Source of the DNA: DASYQD01 sp036005845 | GTDB lineage: Bacteria; Acidobacteriota; Thermoanaerobaculia; Multivoradales; JAIOJS01 | Direction: 5' to 3' | Assembly: GCA_036005845.1 (NCBI GenBank) | Contig: DASYQD010000044.1 | Coordinates: forward strand, 1-21,529 | Length of the DNA: 21,529 bases | Part shown: positions 12,979 through 19,912 of the stretch, piece by piece | How the letters are laid out: every line of letters begins with the position of its first letter | How positions within the stretch are numbered: the first letter of the stretch is position 1 | Notes under the pieces: model-generated | What the model was told of the DNA's origin: nothing | Database searches by the model: none | What the model saw: only the letters and a program-made list of their open reading frames with translations | Position numbers and translations under genes: made by a program

Positions 12979-14192
12979 CGCCGCGCCGCTTGCGCATCCT
13001 GCTGCTCTACGAGGCGGTCTACCCCGACAGCATCGGCGGCGTGGAGACGCGCAACTGGGAGCTCGGGCGCGCGCTCGGGCGGCGCGGGCACGAGGTGACG
13101 CTGGCCGGCTTCTGCGCGCCGCTGCCGGGCGAGCCGCCGAACGTGCGCGTGCTGCCGCTGGGACCGAGCCCGCGGCTCTACAACGCCGGCGGCCGGCGTA
13201 GCACGCGCGCCGCCGTGCGCTTCGCGGCGGCGGTGGCACGAATGGATCTCTCGCCGTACGACGTCGTCGAGACGGCCAACATGCCGTACGTGCACCTGCT
13301 GCCACTTGCGCTGCGCTGCCGGATCGCGGGCAAGCCGCTGCTGGTGAGCTGGTACGAGTACTGGGCGGGGTACTGGCGCGGGTACGTCGGAGCGGCAAAG
13401 GCGCCGGTGTATCGCGCGATCGAATGGCTCACGGCGCAGCTCGGCAGCGCGGCGACGGCCAGCAGCAAGCTGACGCTGGAGCGTCTGGCGCCGCGCCGGC
13501 ATAGACGCGGAAAGGTGGAGCTGGTGCCGTGCGGGATCGAAGTCGAGCGCGTGAAAGCCGCGGCGGCCGAAGGCAGAACGGCGAGGCACATCGGTGCAGC
13601 CAGCAGCGCCGTGAGCGACGAGCCCACGCCACCGCTGGTCTTCGCCGGGCGCCTCCTAGAGCACAAGCGGTTCGACTTGCTGTTGGCGGCGTTGCCGCAC
13701 GTGGCCGCCGCGGTCGGCGGTGAGGCGCCGCTGCTCACCGTCTTCGGCGAAGGCCCCGACCGCCCTCGCCTCGAAGCCCTTGCGCGCGAACTGGGCGTCC
13801 GTGACCTCATACATTTCCGCGGCCACGTCGCCACCAGCGAAGAGGTCTGGCGCCAGCTCGGCCGCGCCCGCATCGCCGTGCAGCCCTCGGCGCGCGAGGG
13901 CTTCGGCCTCTTCCCTCTCGAAGCGATGGCTGCCGGCCTGCCGGTGGTGCACTGCGAGTCGAGCGAGAGCGCCGTCGCCGAGCTGGTCCGCGACGGCATC
14001 GAAGGTGTTGCTGCGCCCGCCGACGCAGCCGGCCTCGCAGCGGCGATCGCGACGCTGCTCACCGACGAGCCGCGCCGCGCTCGGCTCGCCGCCGCCGCGC
14101 GCGGCCGCGCTGCCGAGTACGACTACGACACCATCGCCGAGCAGTTCGAGTGCGTCTGCCAATCGCTGCTCACGCGCGTCCCCCGAAGCTAG
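12969..14192 (+). CDS. GT4 family glycosyltransferase
   Basis: This GT-B fold transferase has about 407 residues. The N-terminal half has RILLLYEAVYPDSIGGVETR, with the glycine-rich acceptor loop, and ALGRRGHEVTLAGF. The donor half has LVFAGRLLEHKRFDLLLAAL, LTVFGEGPDRPRLEALA, and the retaining motif EGFGLFPLEAMAAGLPVV near residue 310. A retaining transfer from a nucleotide sugar, probably to a cell-surface glycan or glycolipid, is typical of the family. GTG 12969 overlaps the GT2 stop by ten bases; TTG 12975 (TTGA overlap) is the alternative. Either implies translational coupling with GT2. Its TAG and the stop of the convergent VOC gene share the palindrome GCTAGC. Confidence 0.93.
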   Translation: MALTPRRLRILLLYEAVYPDSIGGVETRNWELGRALGRRGHEVTLAGFCAPLPGEPPNVRVLPLGPSPRLYNAGGRRSTRAAVRFAAAVARMDLSPYDVVETANMPYVHLLPLALRCRIAGKPLLVSWYEYWAGYWRGYVGAAKAPVYRAIEWLTAQLGSAATASSKLTLERLAPRRHRRGKVELVPCGIEVERVKAAAAEGRTARHIGAASSAVSDEPTPPLVFAGRLLEHKRFDLLLAALPHVAAAVGGEAPLLTVFGEGPDRPRLEALARELGVRDLIHFRGHVATSEEVWRQLGRARIAVQPSAREGFGLFPLEAMAAGLPVVHCESSESAVAELVRDGIEGVAAPADAAGLAAAIATLLTDEPRRARLAAAARGRAAEYDYDTIAEQFECVCQSLLTRVPRS

Positions 14193-14557
14193 CCCGGAAG
14201 CTTGAAGTGAGGGTTCTCGATGATTCCGAGCGCGTTGCCGAACGGATCCTGGAGCACGGCGACGCGGATCCCCTCGCCAACGTCCTGAACTGCGCCTAGG
14301 CTTTTAGCGCCGAGCTCGACGAGCCGCGCGTGCGCGGCGGCGGCGTCCGCGACGCCCCAATAAGGCACCGCGCCGCCGAGTCCCTGCTGCCCCGCCTCGG
14401 TGTCCGGATGCAGACCGAGCTCGTAGCCGCCGACGTTGAACCCGACGTAGAACGGCTGATCGAAGTACGGCGCGATGCCGAGCACCTCCGCGTACCACTG
14501 CCTCGCCTTCTCCAGCCCGGGAGCGTGATAGATGGCGGTTCGCAGTCCTTGGAACAT
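14189..14557 (-). CDS. VOC family protein (glyoxalase-like)
   Basis: This 122-residue single VOC module begins FQGLRTAIYHAPGLEKARQW and YAEVLGIAPYFDQPFYVGFN, then GGYELGLHPD, GVADAAAAHARLVELGA and VAVLQDPFGNALGIIENPHF. Candidate metal ligands H11 and the glutamate in the closing GIIENP strand are in family position. The substrate is unknown. ATG 14557 is supported by AGGGAGG six bases upstream. It is unrelated in detail to the VOC protein at 702-1064. The gene overlaps the convergent GT4 gene by four bases and points away from the small ORF at 14611. Confidence 0.92.
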   Translation of the reverse strand: MFQGLRTAIYHAPGLEKARQWYAEVLGIAPYFDQPFYVGFNVGGYELGLHPDTEAGQQGLGGAVPYWGVADAAAAHARLVELGAKSLGAVQDVGEGIRVAVLQDPFGNALGIIENPHFKLPG

Positions 14558-14610
14558 GGATGCCTCCCTTCGCGATGGACCAAGCGTCGCAGGCGTCGTA
14601 CTGTAGTTCG

Positions 14611-14757
14611 GTGACGGCGAACACGAAGGGCGGGCGACACACTACGCATCTGACGCAGGAAGCGCGGCGGCAATCGCTGCTCGTGAGTCGGCGGCGATCG
14701 GAAGCGGACGCTCTGGAGTTTCTCGCCGCCGCAGCGGACACCCGCGGTTGGAAGTAA
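14611..14757 (+). CDS. Very small ORF resembling the C-terminal part of a MazE-like (DUF3018-type) antitoxin
   Basis: A GTG-initiated reading of 48 residues contains LTQEARRQSLLVSRRRSEAD then ALEFLAAAADTRGWK. The EARRQS helix, the acidic spacer and the closing helix with a Trp resemble the tail of antitoxins whose N-terminal strand binds DNA. That N-terminal part is missing here, and no toxin gene follows; the next gene (methyltransferase) is convergent. It could be a degraded antitoxin, a short independent family, or chance. ATG 14575 and ATG 14560 are in-frame alternatives. I see no ribosome binding site. It occupies most of the 233-base gap between its neighbours. Confidence 0.4.
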   Translation: MTANTKGGRHTTHLTQEARRQSLLVSRRRSEADALEFLAAAADTRGWK

Positions 14758-14790
14758 GGGTGCGCGCTACGCGTCTCATCGACGCGCGGG

Positions 14791-15474
14791 CTACGGCTTG
14801 CGCGCCACGGCGAGCAGCGAGTCGCCGAGCCACGGCGTCACCACGACGCGGCCGATGACCTTGCGCAGCGGTCTGAGGAACGGGTTGCCTTCGCCGACGA
14901 GGGCGAAGTTGGACATGGTGGCCATGCGCTCGGTGGTGAGGCCGGCGTCGGCGAAGGCGTTGCGAAGGCGGCGGGCCGAGAACATGTGGACGTGCGTGGG
15001 GTCGAGCCAGAAGCTCCAGCGGCGGCCGAGGAGCGGGCGGGCGAGGCTGCCGGCGTTGAGGGTGACGACGAACAGCTTGCCGCCGGGCGCGAGGACGCGC
15101 GCGCATTCGAGCAGCGCCGCCGGGTAGCGCGGCAGGTGCTCGATGACGTCGAGCATGGTCACCGCGGCGAAGCTTGCGTCGTCGTACGGCAGCGGGTCGT
15201 CGGCGCTGCCGGTCGCCACCGGCGCGCCGCTACGCTCGTGCGCCTGCGCGGCGGCTTCGGGCGAGAGCTCGACGCCGGCGGGCTGGTAACCGGCCTGCGC
15301 GAGCGCGGCTAGCCAGAAGCCGTAACCGGCGCCCAAGTCCAGCACGCGGCCGTGCTGCACGCGATGGCGTCGCAGCAGCCCGAGCAGCCACGCGAGGTAG
15401 CGCTCGCGGCCCGGGTGGAGGCGGAAGTACTCGCGGTCGAAGTAGCCGGCGGGGTGCGTCTCGGCGGCGCTCAC
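14791..15474 (-). CDS. Class I SAM-dependent methyltransferase
   Basis: This 227-residue protein has motif I VLDLGAGYGFWLAALA at residues 44-59, the acidic end of strand 2 (GVEL, 67-70), ADDPLPYDDASFAAVTMLDV at about 91-110, IEHL after it and ARVLAPGGKLFVVT around 125-138. This is a Methyltransf_11/23-type fold. WLDPTHVHMFSARRLRNAFA is a segment often seen in methyltransferases of polysaccharide or lipid clusters, which fits the glycosyltransferases nearby, but the substrate is not known. GTG 15474 (VSAAETHPAGYFDREYF) is chosen; the open frame to 15903 runs antisense-like through the glycosidase gene region. It lies 26 bases after the glycosidase stop on the same strand. Confidence 0.9.
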   Translation of the reverse strand: MSAAETHPAGYFDREYFRLHPGRERYLAWLLGLLRRHRVQHGRVLDLGAGYGFWLAALAQAGYQPAGVELSPEAAAQAHERSGAPVATGSADDPLPYDDASFAAVTMLDVIEHLPRYPAALLECARVLAPGGKLFVVTLNAGSLARPLLGRRWSFWLDPTHVHMFSARRLRNAFADAGLTTERMATMSNFALVGEGNPFLRPLRKVIGRVVVTPWLGDSLLAVARKP

Positions 15475-15500
15475 CGGCCGCACGCTACACCGTGGCCGCG

Positions 15501-17288
15501 CTAGAACGCCGAGGTGTCCGCCTGCCCACAGAGCGTGCCCGGCGGGTTGTGGTATGTGCGCGCGACGCCGATCGTGGTGTCGGTGACGGTGACCCAGTAC
15601 TCGACGTCGGAGAGGGCGCCGAAGAAGGTCCAGAAGTGGCCGTTGACCGGGCGGCCGTCGAGCACCTTCACCGTCAGCTCGAGGTTGTCGGGGCCGAAGA
15701 ACCAGAACGAGCCCGAATCGGCGTCGGCGGCGACGGCGTGGCCGCTGCCTGAGGTGCCGTTCTTCAGCCGCCACGTCGACTCGACGCGGAAGCGGTTGCC
15801 GCCGAGGCAGAGCGTCTGCGCGCCCGGTACGCAGCTCGCCACGAGCGGCTCGTAGATTTGCGACGCCGTCGTCGCGCCCGCGAGCTCCCAAGGCGGCAGC
15901 CACGCCACCGCCGCCTGCTCGACCGACATGCTCGCCGCCCCCGAGCTGGCGAACGCGCGGGTGTCGGCGCCGCCGCAGAGCGTGCCCGGCGCGTTGTGGT
16001 AGCGGCGGATCTCACCGGTCGCGCGGTCGGTCACCGTCAGCCAATACTCGACGTCGGAGAGTGCGCCCCAGAACACCCACGTCGAGCCGTTGACCGGCGC
16101 GCCGTCGAGCACCTTCACCACCAGCTCGGTGTTGCCTTCGCCGAAGAACCAGAAGCGGCCGCTCTCGCGCGAGAAGGGCAACGGCCTCCCGATGCCCGTG
16201 CGGCCGTCGCTCGTGCGCCAGGTCGCCTGCACCTCGAAGCGGTCCTCCTGCAACTGCAGCGGCGGTGCGATCGGGTGCGCGGCGATGAAGCCGCGGAAGG
16301 CGCCGTAGGCGGGCTTCGGCGAGCCGTCCTCGCGCAGCACTCCCCAGGTGAAATCGGGGCCGTCCTGCAGCTCGTAGAAGAAGACCTTCTGCACCCAGTT
16401 GCGCGTCGAGCTGCCGGTGAACCAGTCGCCGAGCAGTCCTTGGTACTGCTCGCCCTGCCCTGCCTCGCCGACCGCCGCGCTCTCCCAGCCCGTCTCGGTG
16501 AGCCAGAACGGCTTGCCGCGCGCGTTGGCGGCCTTCAACACCTCGCGCACCGACGGCGCCACCACGTCCCACAGCCCCGGGTCGTTGGCGAACTGCGTCG
16601 AGCCGTCGAGCTTGGTGGTGACGTCGCGCGAGCCGTCGCCGTCGTAGAGGTGGTGCGTGACCACGTCGATGCGATCGCCCGCCGTCTGCAGCGTCTCGAG
16701 CAGCCAGTGGTGCCAATCGCGCGAGCCGACGTGGGCGAGCGCCGGTCCGGCGACGAGCGCGTGCGGATCGGCGGCGTGGATAGCGTCGGCGCCGGGAATG
16801 AGGATCTGCTGCCAGTATTGCTGCCGCGTGCCGGCCCAGAACTTGGTGAGGTTGGGCTCGTTCCAGACCTCCCAGGCGGCGATGCGGCCGCGGTAGCGCT
16901 TCGCGGCCTTGGTGCAGAAGGTCGTCCAGTCCGCGACGTCGCGCGGCACGCCGGCGATCTCGGGGCCGTCGGTGGCCCACTGCGGCGTGTAGGCGATGAT
17001 GGCCAGCACCGAGAGCCCGTGCTGCTGCGCCGCCGCGACCAGCGCGTCGTAGAGCCGCCAGTCGTAGACGCCGCGCTGCGGCTCGATGGCGGCCCAGATG
17101 AAGTCGATGCGCACCCAGCCGATGCCGGCGCGCTCCACACGGTCGAGCTGCGGGTTGAGCTGCGCTCCCGCGGGCGCGTGGACGTTGATGCCGTAAGGCG
17201 AGAGGTCTTCGGCCCTTGCCGCGCGCGGCGCAGCCAGGCACGCCGACGCGAGCGCGAGAAGAGCGAGCGAATGGAACAGTTTGCGCAC
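15501..17288 (-). CDS. Secreted clan-A glycoside hydrolase with duplicated C-terminal domain
   Basis: This 595-residue protein has a signal peptide (KLFHSLALLALASACLAAPR, cleavage near residue 26). A TIM-barrel domain covers about residues 30-340: GIGWVRIDFIWAAIEPQRG, VLAIIAYTPQWA, the acid/base E144 in VWNEPN, and the nucleophile candidate E265 in FWLTETGWE. The pattern fits GH5/GH39-like enzymes cutting beta-linked polysaccharide; the exact substrate is unknown. Two similar domains of about 97 residues follow (350-446 and 499-595), each with FWFFG, a VKVLDG..VNG strand, GALSDVEYW and a closing RxYHN.PGTLCG. The start GTG 17288 is the first codon fitting the signal peptide; ATG 17384 adds an unlikely tail. 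The protein is probably exported or cell-surface. Confidence 0.88.
   Translation of the reverse strand: MRKLFHSLALLALASACLAAPRAARAEDLSPYGINVHAPAGAQLNPQLDRVERAGIGWVRIDFIWAAIEPQRGVYDWRLYDALVAAAQQHGLSVLAIIAYTPQWATDGPEIAGVPRDVADWTTFCTKAAKRYRGRIAAWEVWNEPNLTKFWAGTRQQYWQQILIPGADAIHAADPHALVAGPALAHVGSRDWHHWLLETLQTAGDRIDVVTHHLYDGDGSRDVTTKLDGSTQFANDPGLWDVVAPSVREVLKAANARGKPFWLTETGWESAAVGEAGQGEQYQGLLGDWFTGSSTRNWVQKVFFYELQDGPDFTWGVLREDGSPKPAYGAFRGFIAAHPIAPPLQLQEDRFEVQATWRTSDGRTGIGRPLPFSRESGRFWFFGEGNTELVVKVLDGAPVNGSTWVFWGALSDVEYWLTVTDRATGEIRRYHNAPGTLCGGADTRAFASSGAASMSVEQAAVAWLPPWELAGATTASQIYEPLVASCVPGAQTLCLGGNRFRVESTWRLKNGTSGSGHAVAADADSGSFWFFGPDNLELTVKVLDGRPVNGHFWTFFGALSDVEYWVTVTDTTIGVARTYHNPPGTLCGQADTSAF
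15504..16241 (-). repeat. Tandem C-terminal domain duplication in the glycosidase
   Basis: Copies at 15951-16241 and 15504-15794 encode matching blocks such as VKVLDGAPVNG / VKVLDGRPVNG, GALSDVEYWLTVTD / GALSDVEYWVTVTD and APGTLCGGADTRAF / PPGTLCGQADTSAF. About 50 residues (SMSVEQAAVAWLPPWELAG and on) link them. I recall this domain from many exported Thermoanaerobaculia proteins. Confidence 0.85.
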
Positions 17289-17396
17289 GTGTATGCCCTG
17301 CGCGGGCGCGCGAGATCGCAATGCGGCGTGCCCGCTTTCAGGATAGCGGACGCATGTCTCGCGCCACCGCGATCCGCGCCACAAGCTTGTGCCGCG

Positions 17397-19049
17397 CTAC
17401 TCCCAGGGCAGCTCGTCGATCAACCGCAGGAAAGCGTCCACCACCACAGGATCGAACTGCGCGCCGCGCTCGGATTGGAGCTCGGCGCGCGCCCGCTGCG
17501 GCGTCAACGCCGTGCGATAGGGGCGGTCGGTCGTCATCGCGTCGAAGCTGTCGACGACGGCGATGATGCGGGCGCCGAGCGGGATCGCCTCGCCCGAAAG
17601 TCCGTGCGGGTAGCCGGGGAACTGGACGTCGCGGCGGCCGTCCCAGCGCTCCTGGTGGTGGAGCACCATCGGCGCCGCCTCGCGCAGCCCTTCGATGCGC
17701 ATCAGCAACCGCGCGCCGATCTCGGGGTGGCGCTGCATCACCGTGCGCTCGTCGTCGGCGAGCGCGCCCGGCTTGTTGAGGATCGACTCCGGGATGCCGA
17801 TCTTGCCGATGTCGTGCAGCGTGCTGGCGATCTGCAGCAGCTCGAGGTCGCGCGCGGAGAGACCGAGCCGGCGTCCCAGCTCGAGCGCGAAAGCATTGAC
17901 CCGCTGCAAGTGGCCGCTGGTGTAGGGGTCCTTCGCCTCGACCGCGCCGGTCAGCGCCCACACCACGCGCTGCAGGTCCTGCTCGACCCGGCCGTGCAGC
18001 TCGGCGACGCCTTCGAGCAGCCGCCCTTCGCGCTCGGCACCGCGCGCGAGCAGCGCGCCGACGAGCCAGAACGAGAGGAGCTGGGCGTAGATCGACAGCG
18101 CCAGCGGCGGCGAGTTGAGCTCGCGGGCGCCCAAGGAAGCGTAACCGGCGAGGAGCGCCATGCCGACGAAGGCGCTGGCGACGAGCGCGCCGGGCAACCG
18201 CAGCCGCTGCGCCATCCACCAGATCGGAAAGAGGTAGAAGAGGTTGAGCCAGTTGGCGCCGTGCGTCCAGTCGCCGGGAAGGGCGAGCCGCACGGCGGTG
18301 ATCGCCACCACGATCAGCAGGCCGATCGCGGCGACGCGGCCGAAGTGCTCCTCGCGCGTGTCGACGCCGACCACCTGCAGCGCCTCGCCGCCGAGCCCCT
18401 GCCGCACCAGTGCCACTCGTTTCGGCGGTTGCACGGCCACCTCGTCGGGGATGGGGGCGAGCAGCCGCCGCAGGCGGCGGTCGCCCAACACCAGCAGCGC
18501 CGGCGCGAACACCCACAGCGTCACCACCGTGCTGCGCGACCAGATGGCGATGGCGTCGAGCACGTTGCCTTCGTGGCCCGTGATGGAGATGACGATCGGC
18601 GAGACGAGACCGCCGATGCCGGCCGCCACCACGTACCAGCCGAGGCTGCGCAGGTTGGGGAAGCCGCGCCCGACGTGGCGCGGGTAGCGGAAGGCGAGCC
18701 ACGCCAGCACGCCGGCAAGCGCGTACGAAGCGGTGCTCGCCCACGGGTAGACGCCGCCGAGCCCCTGCAGCAGGGCTAGGAACGCGAGCTGCACCACGAT
18801 CGCCGCGACGACGCCCTCCCAACCGAAGAGCACGGCGGCGGTGACGAAGCCCACCGACGTGGTGCCGAGGAGGGCGACGACCGGCAGGCCGTAGAGCCAG
18901 GTACCCAGCAGCTTGATGACCGTCATCCACAGCGCCGCGGCGAGCAGGCGCACTCCCGCGCGGCGCAAGGCGCCGTGGGCGCGCGTAGAGGCGCTGCGCG
19001 GCGGGACCGCACCCACCGCGGCCGCGGCTGCACCGGCGACGATGGTCAA
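17397..19049 (-). CDS. Membrane HD-GYP domain protein (cyclic-di-GMP phosphodiesterase candidate)
   Basis: This 550-residue protein has an N-terminal half of about eight hydrophobic segments, for example YGLPVVALLGTTSVGFVTAA, WEGVVAAIVVQLAFLALL, WYVVAAGIGGLVSPIVISI and AAIGLLIVVAITAVRLAL. It resembles MASE-type sensors, though I cannot name one. A linker helix (EREGRLLEGVAELHGRVEQD) leads to an HD-GYP domain. Its motifs are TSGHLQRVNAFALELG, LHDIGKIGIPESILNKPG (H412, D413), HPEIGARLL, HHQERWDG, GYPHGLSGEAIP and ARIIAVVDSFDAMTTDRPYR. Between DG (470-471) and GYP (479-481) seven residues stand where one is usual. The family hydrolyses cyclic di-GMP with a di- or tri-iron centre. The start is TTG 19049 by default, without a clear ribosome binding site. 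Confidence 0.92.
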   Translation of the reverse strand: MTIVAGAAAAAVGAVPPRSASTRAHGALRRAGVRLLAAALWMTVIKLLGTWLYGLPVVALLGTTSVGFVTAAVLFGWEGVVAAIVVQLAFLALLQGLGGVYPWASTASYALAGVLAWLAFRYPRHVGRGFPNLRSLGWYVVAAGIGGLVSPIVISITGHEGNVLDAIAIWSRSTVVTLWVFAPALLVLGDRRLRRLLAPIPDEVAVQPPKRVALVRQGLGGEALQVVGVDTREEHFGRVAAIGLLIVVAITAVRLALPGDWTHGANWLNLFYLFPIWWMAQRLRLPGALVASAFVGMALLAGYASLGARELNSPPLALSIYAQLLSFWLVGALLARGAEREGRLLEGVAELHGRVEQDLQRVVWALTGAVEAKDPYTSGHLQRVNAFALELGRRLGLSARDLELLQIASTLHDIGKIGIPESILNKPGALADDERTVMQRHPEIGARLLMRIEGLREAAPMVLHHQERWDGRRDVQFPGYPHGLSGEAIPLGARIIAVVDSFDAMTTDRPYRTALTPQRARAELQSERGAQFDPVVVDAFLRLIDELPWE

Positions 19050-19087
19050 GATGCGCGAAAGGTTAGCAGGCCGCGGCGGCGCAGCGC

Positions 19088-19107
19088 TCTACGGGAACTC
19101 CCGTAGA
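19088..19107. terminator. Hairpin downstream of msrA
   Basis: TCTACGGG and CCCGTAGA are exact 8-base arms around AACT, six bases beyond the msrA stop. There is no T-run. It lies between msrA and the HD-GYP gene on the same strand and probably separates their transcripts or stabilises the msrA mRNA end. Confidence 0.5.
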
Positions 19108-19112
19108 CGCGC

Positions 19113-19805
19113 TCAGTGCTGCCCGCCCGCCGCGTCGCCCCACACCTGACGCAGCCGCGCGGCGCGGCCGCAGCCGGTGCTGTAGAAGCGATAGCGCAGC
19201 GGGTTGTTCTTGGCGAAGTCCTGGTGGTAACCCTCGGCGGCGTAGAACGGCCCGGCGGGGAGGATGAGCGTCGCGACGTTGCGGAGCTTGCCGGCAACCG
19301 CCGCCTTGCTCGCCTCGGCGGCGCGGCGCTGCGCGTCGTCGTGCACGAAGATCGCCGAGCGGTACTGCGGCCCCTGGTCGCAGAACTGGCCGCCGCCGTC
19401 GGTGGGGTCGACGTTGTGCCAGAAGACGTCGAGGAGCTGCTCGTAGCTCACCTTCGCCGGGTCGTAGGTGACCTCGATCGACTCGAAGTGGCCGGTGCGA
19501 TGCGCGGAGACCTGTTCGTAGGTGGGGTTCTTCTCGCTGCCGCCGGTGTAGCCGGAGACGACGGAGATCACGCCCGCGTGTCCCTCGAAGGCATCTTCCG
19601 CGCACCAGAAGCAGCCCATGGCGAAGGTGGCGACGGCGCGGTGGGGATTGGCCGGAGTAGCAGGCGCGCCGGCAACGGCCTTGGTGCCAGTCGCGGTGCC
19701 TTGGCCCTGGCCGCCGGCGGGCGAGCAGGCGGCGCCGAGCAAAAGCACAGCGACGAGCGCCGGTATGGCGAACGCAAAGCGCGGTAGAGCGTGGTTGCGG
19801 ATCAT
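19113..19805 (-). CDS. msrA: Peptide-methionine (S)-S-oxide reductase MsrA, lipoprotein type
   Basis: This 230-residue enzyme repairs methionine-S-sulfoxide in oxidised proteins. The catalytic motif GCFWCAE has C65 as nucleophile. The family block SGYTGGSEKNPTYEQVSAHR, then GHFESIEVTYDP, DVFWHNVDPTDGGGQFCDQG and YRSAIF follow, then YHQDFAKNNP and the C-terminal C212. A signal with lipobox LLLGAAC (lipid site C27) and a 30-residue Gly/Thr-rich linker place it on the membrane outside the cytoplasm, unlike cytoplasmic E. coli MsrA. Resolving cysteines may be C142 or C212. ATG 19805 is supported by AAGGAG five bases upstream. It lies 107 bases after the adenine deaminase end, in the same direction, with nothing recognised in that gap. 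Confidence 0.96.
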   Translation of the reverse strand: MIRNHALPRFAFAIPALVAVLLLGAACSPAGGQGQGTATGTKAVAGAPATPANPHRAVATFAMGCFWCAEDAFEGHAGVISVVSGYTGGSEKNPTYEQVSAHRTGHFESIEVTYDPAKVSYEQLLDVFWHNVDPTDGGGQFCDQGPQYRSAIFVHDDAQRRAAEASKAAVAGKLRNVATLILPAGPFYAAEGYHQDFAKNNPLRYRFYSTGCGRAARLRQVWGDAAGGQH

Positions 19806-19912
19806 CGGAGCTCCTTGGCAGCGGCGCGACGGGACGAGACCGGGCGCCGCGGTCAGCCCAGTGTACGCGCCGCACGTCGCGCGCGGATTCGTAGCGCGCC
19901 CTCGCGCCGCGT

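Noticed and set aside
11989..13398. Open minus-strand frame of 469 codons
   Set aside because: It is antisense to the two glycosyltransferase genes, is low in complexity and has no motif.
15475..15903. N-terminal extension of the methyltransferase
   Set aside because: The extra residues are an antisense-like Arg-rich stretch overlapping the glycosidase gene. The domain begins after GTG 15474.
17289..17396. Promoter for the glycosidase
   Set aside because: TATCCT on the minus strand could be a -10, but no -35 with normal spacing is visible, so it is not listed.
15858..18779. Open plus-strand frame of 973 codons
   Set aside because: It runs antisense across the glycosidase and HD-GYP genes. 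The translation is Arg/Ala/Val-biased without any domain, as expected for the mirror of GC-rich genes.
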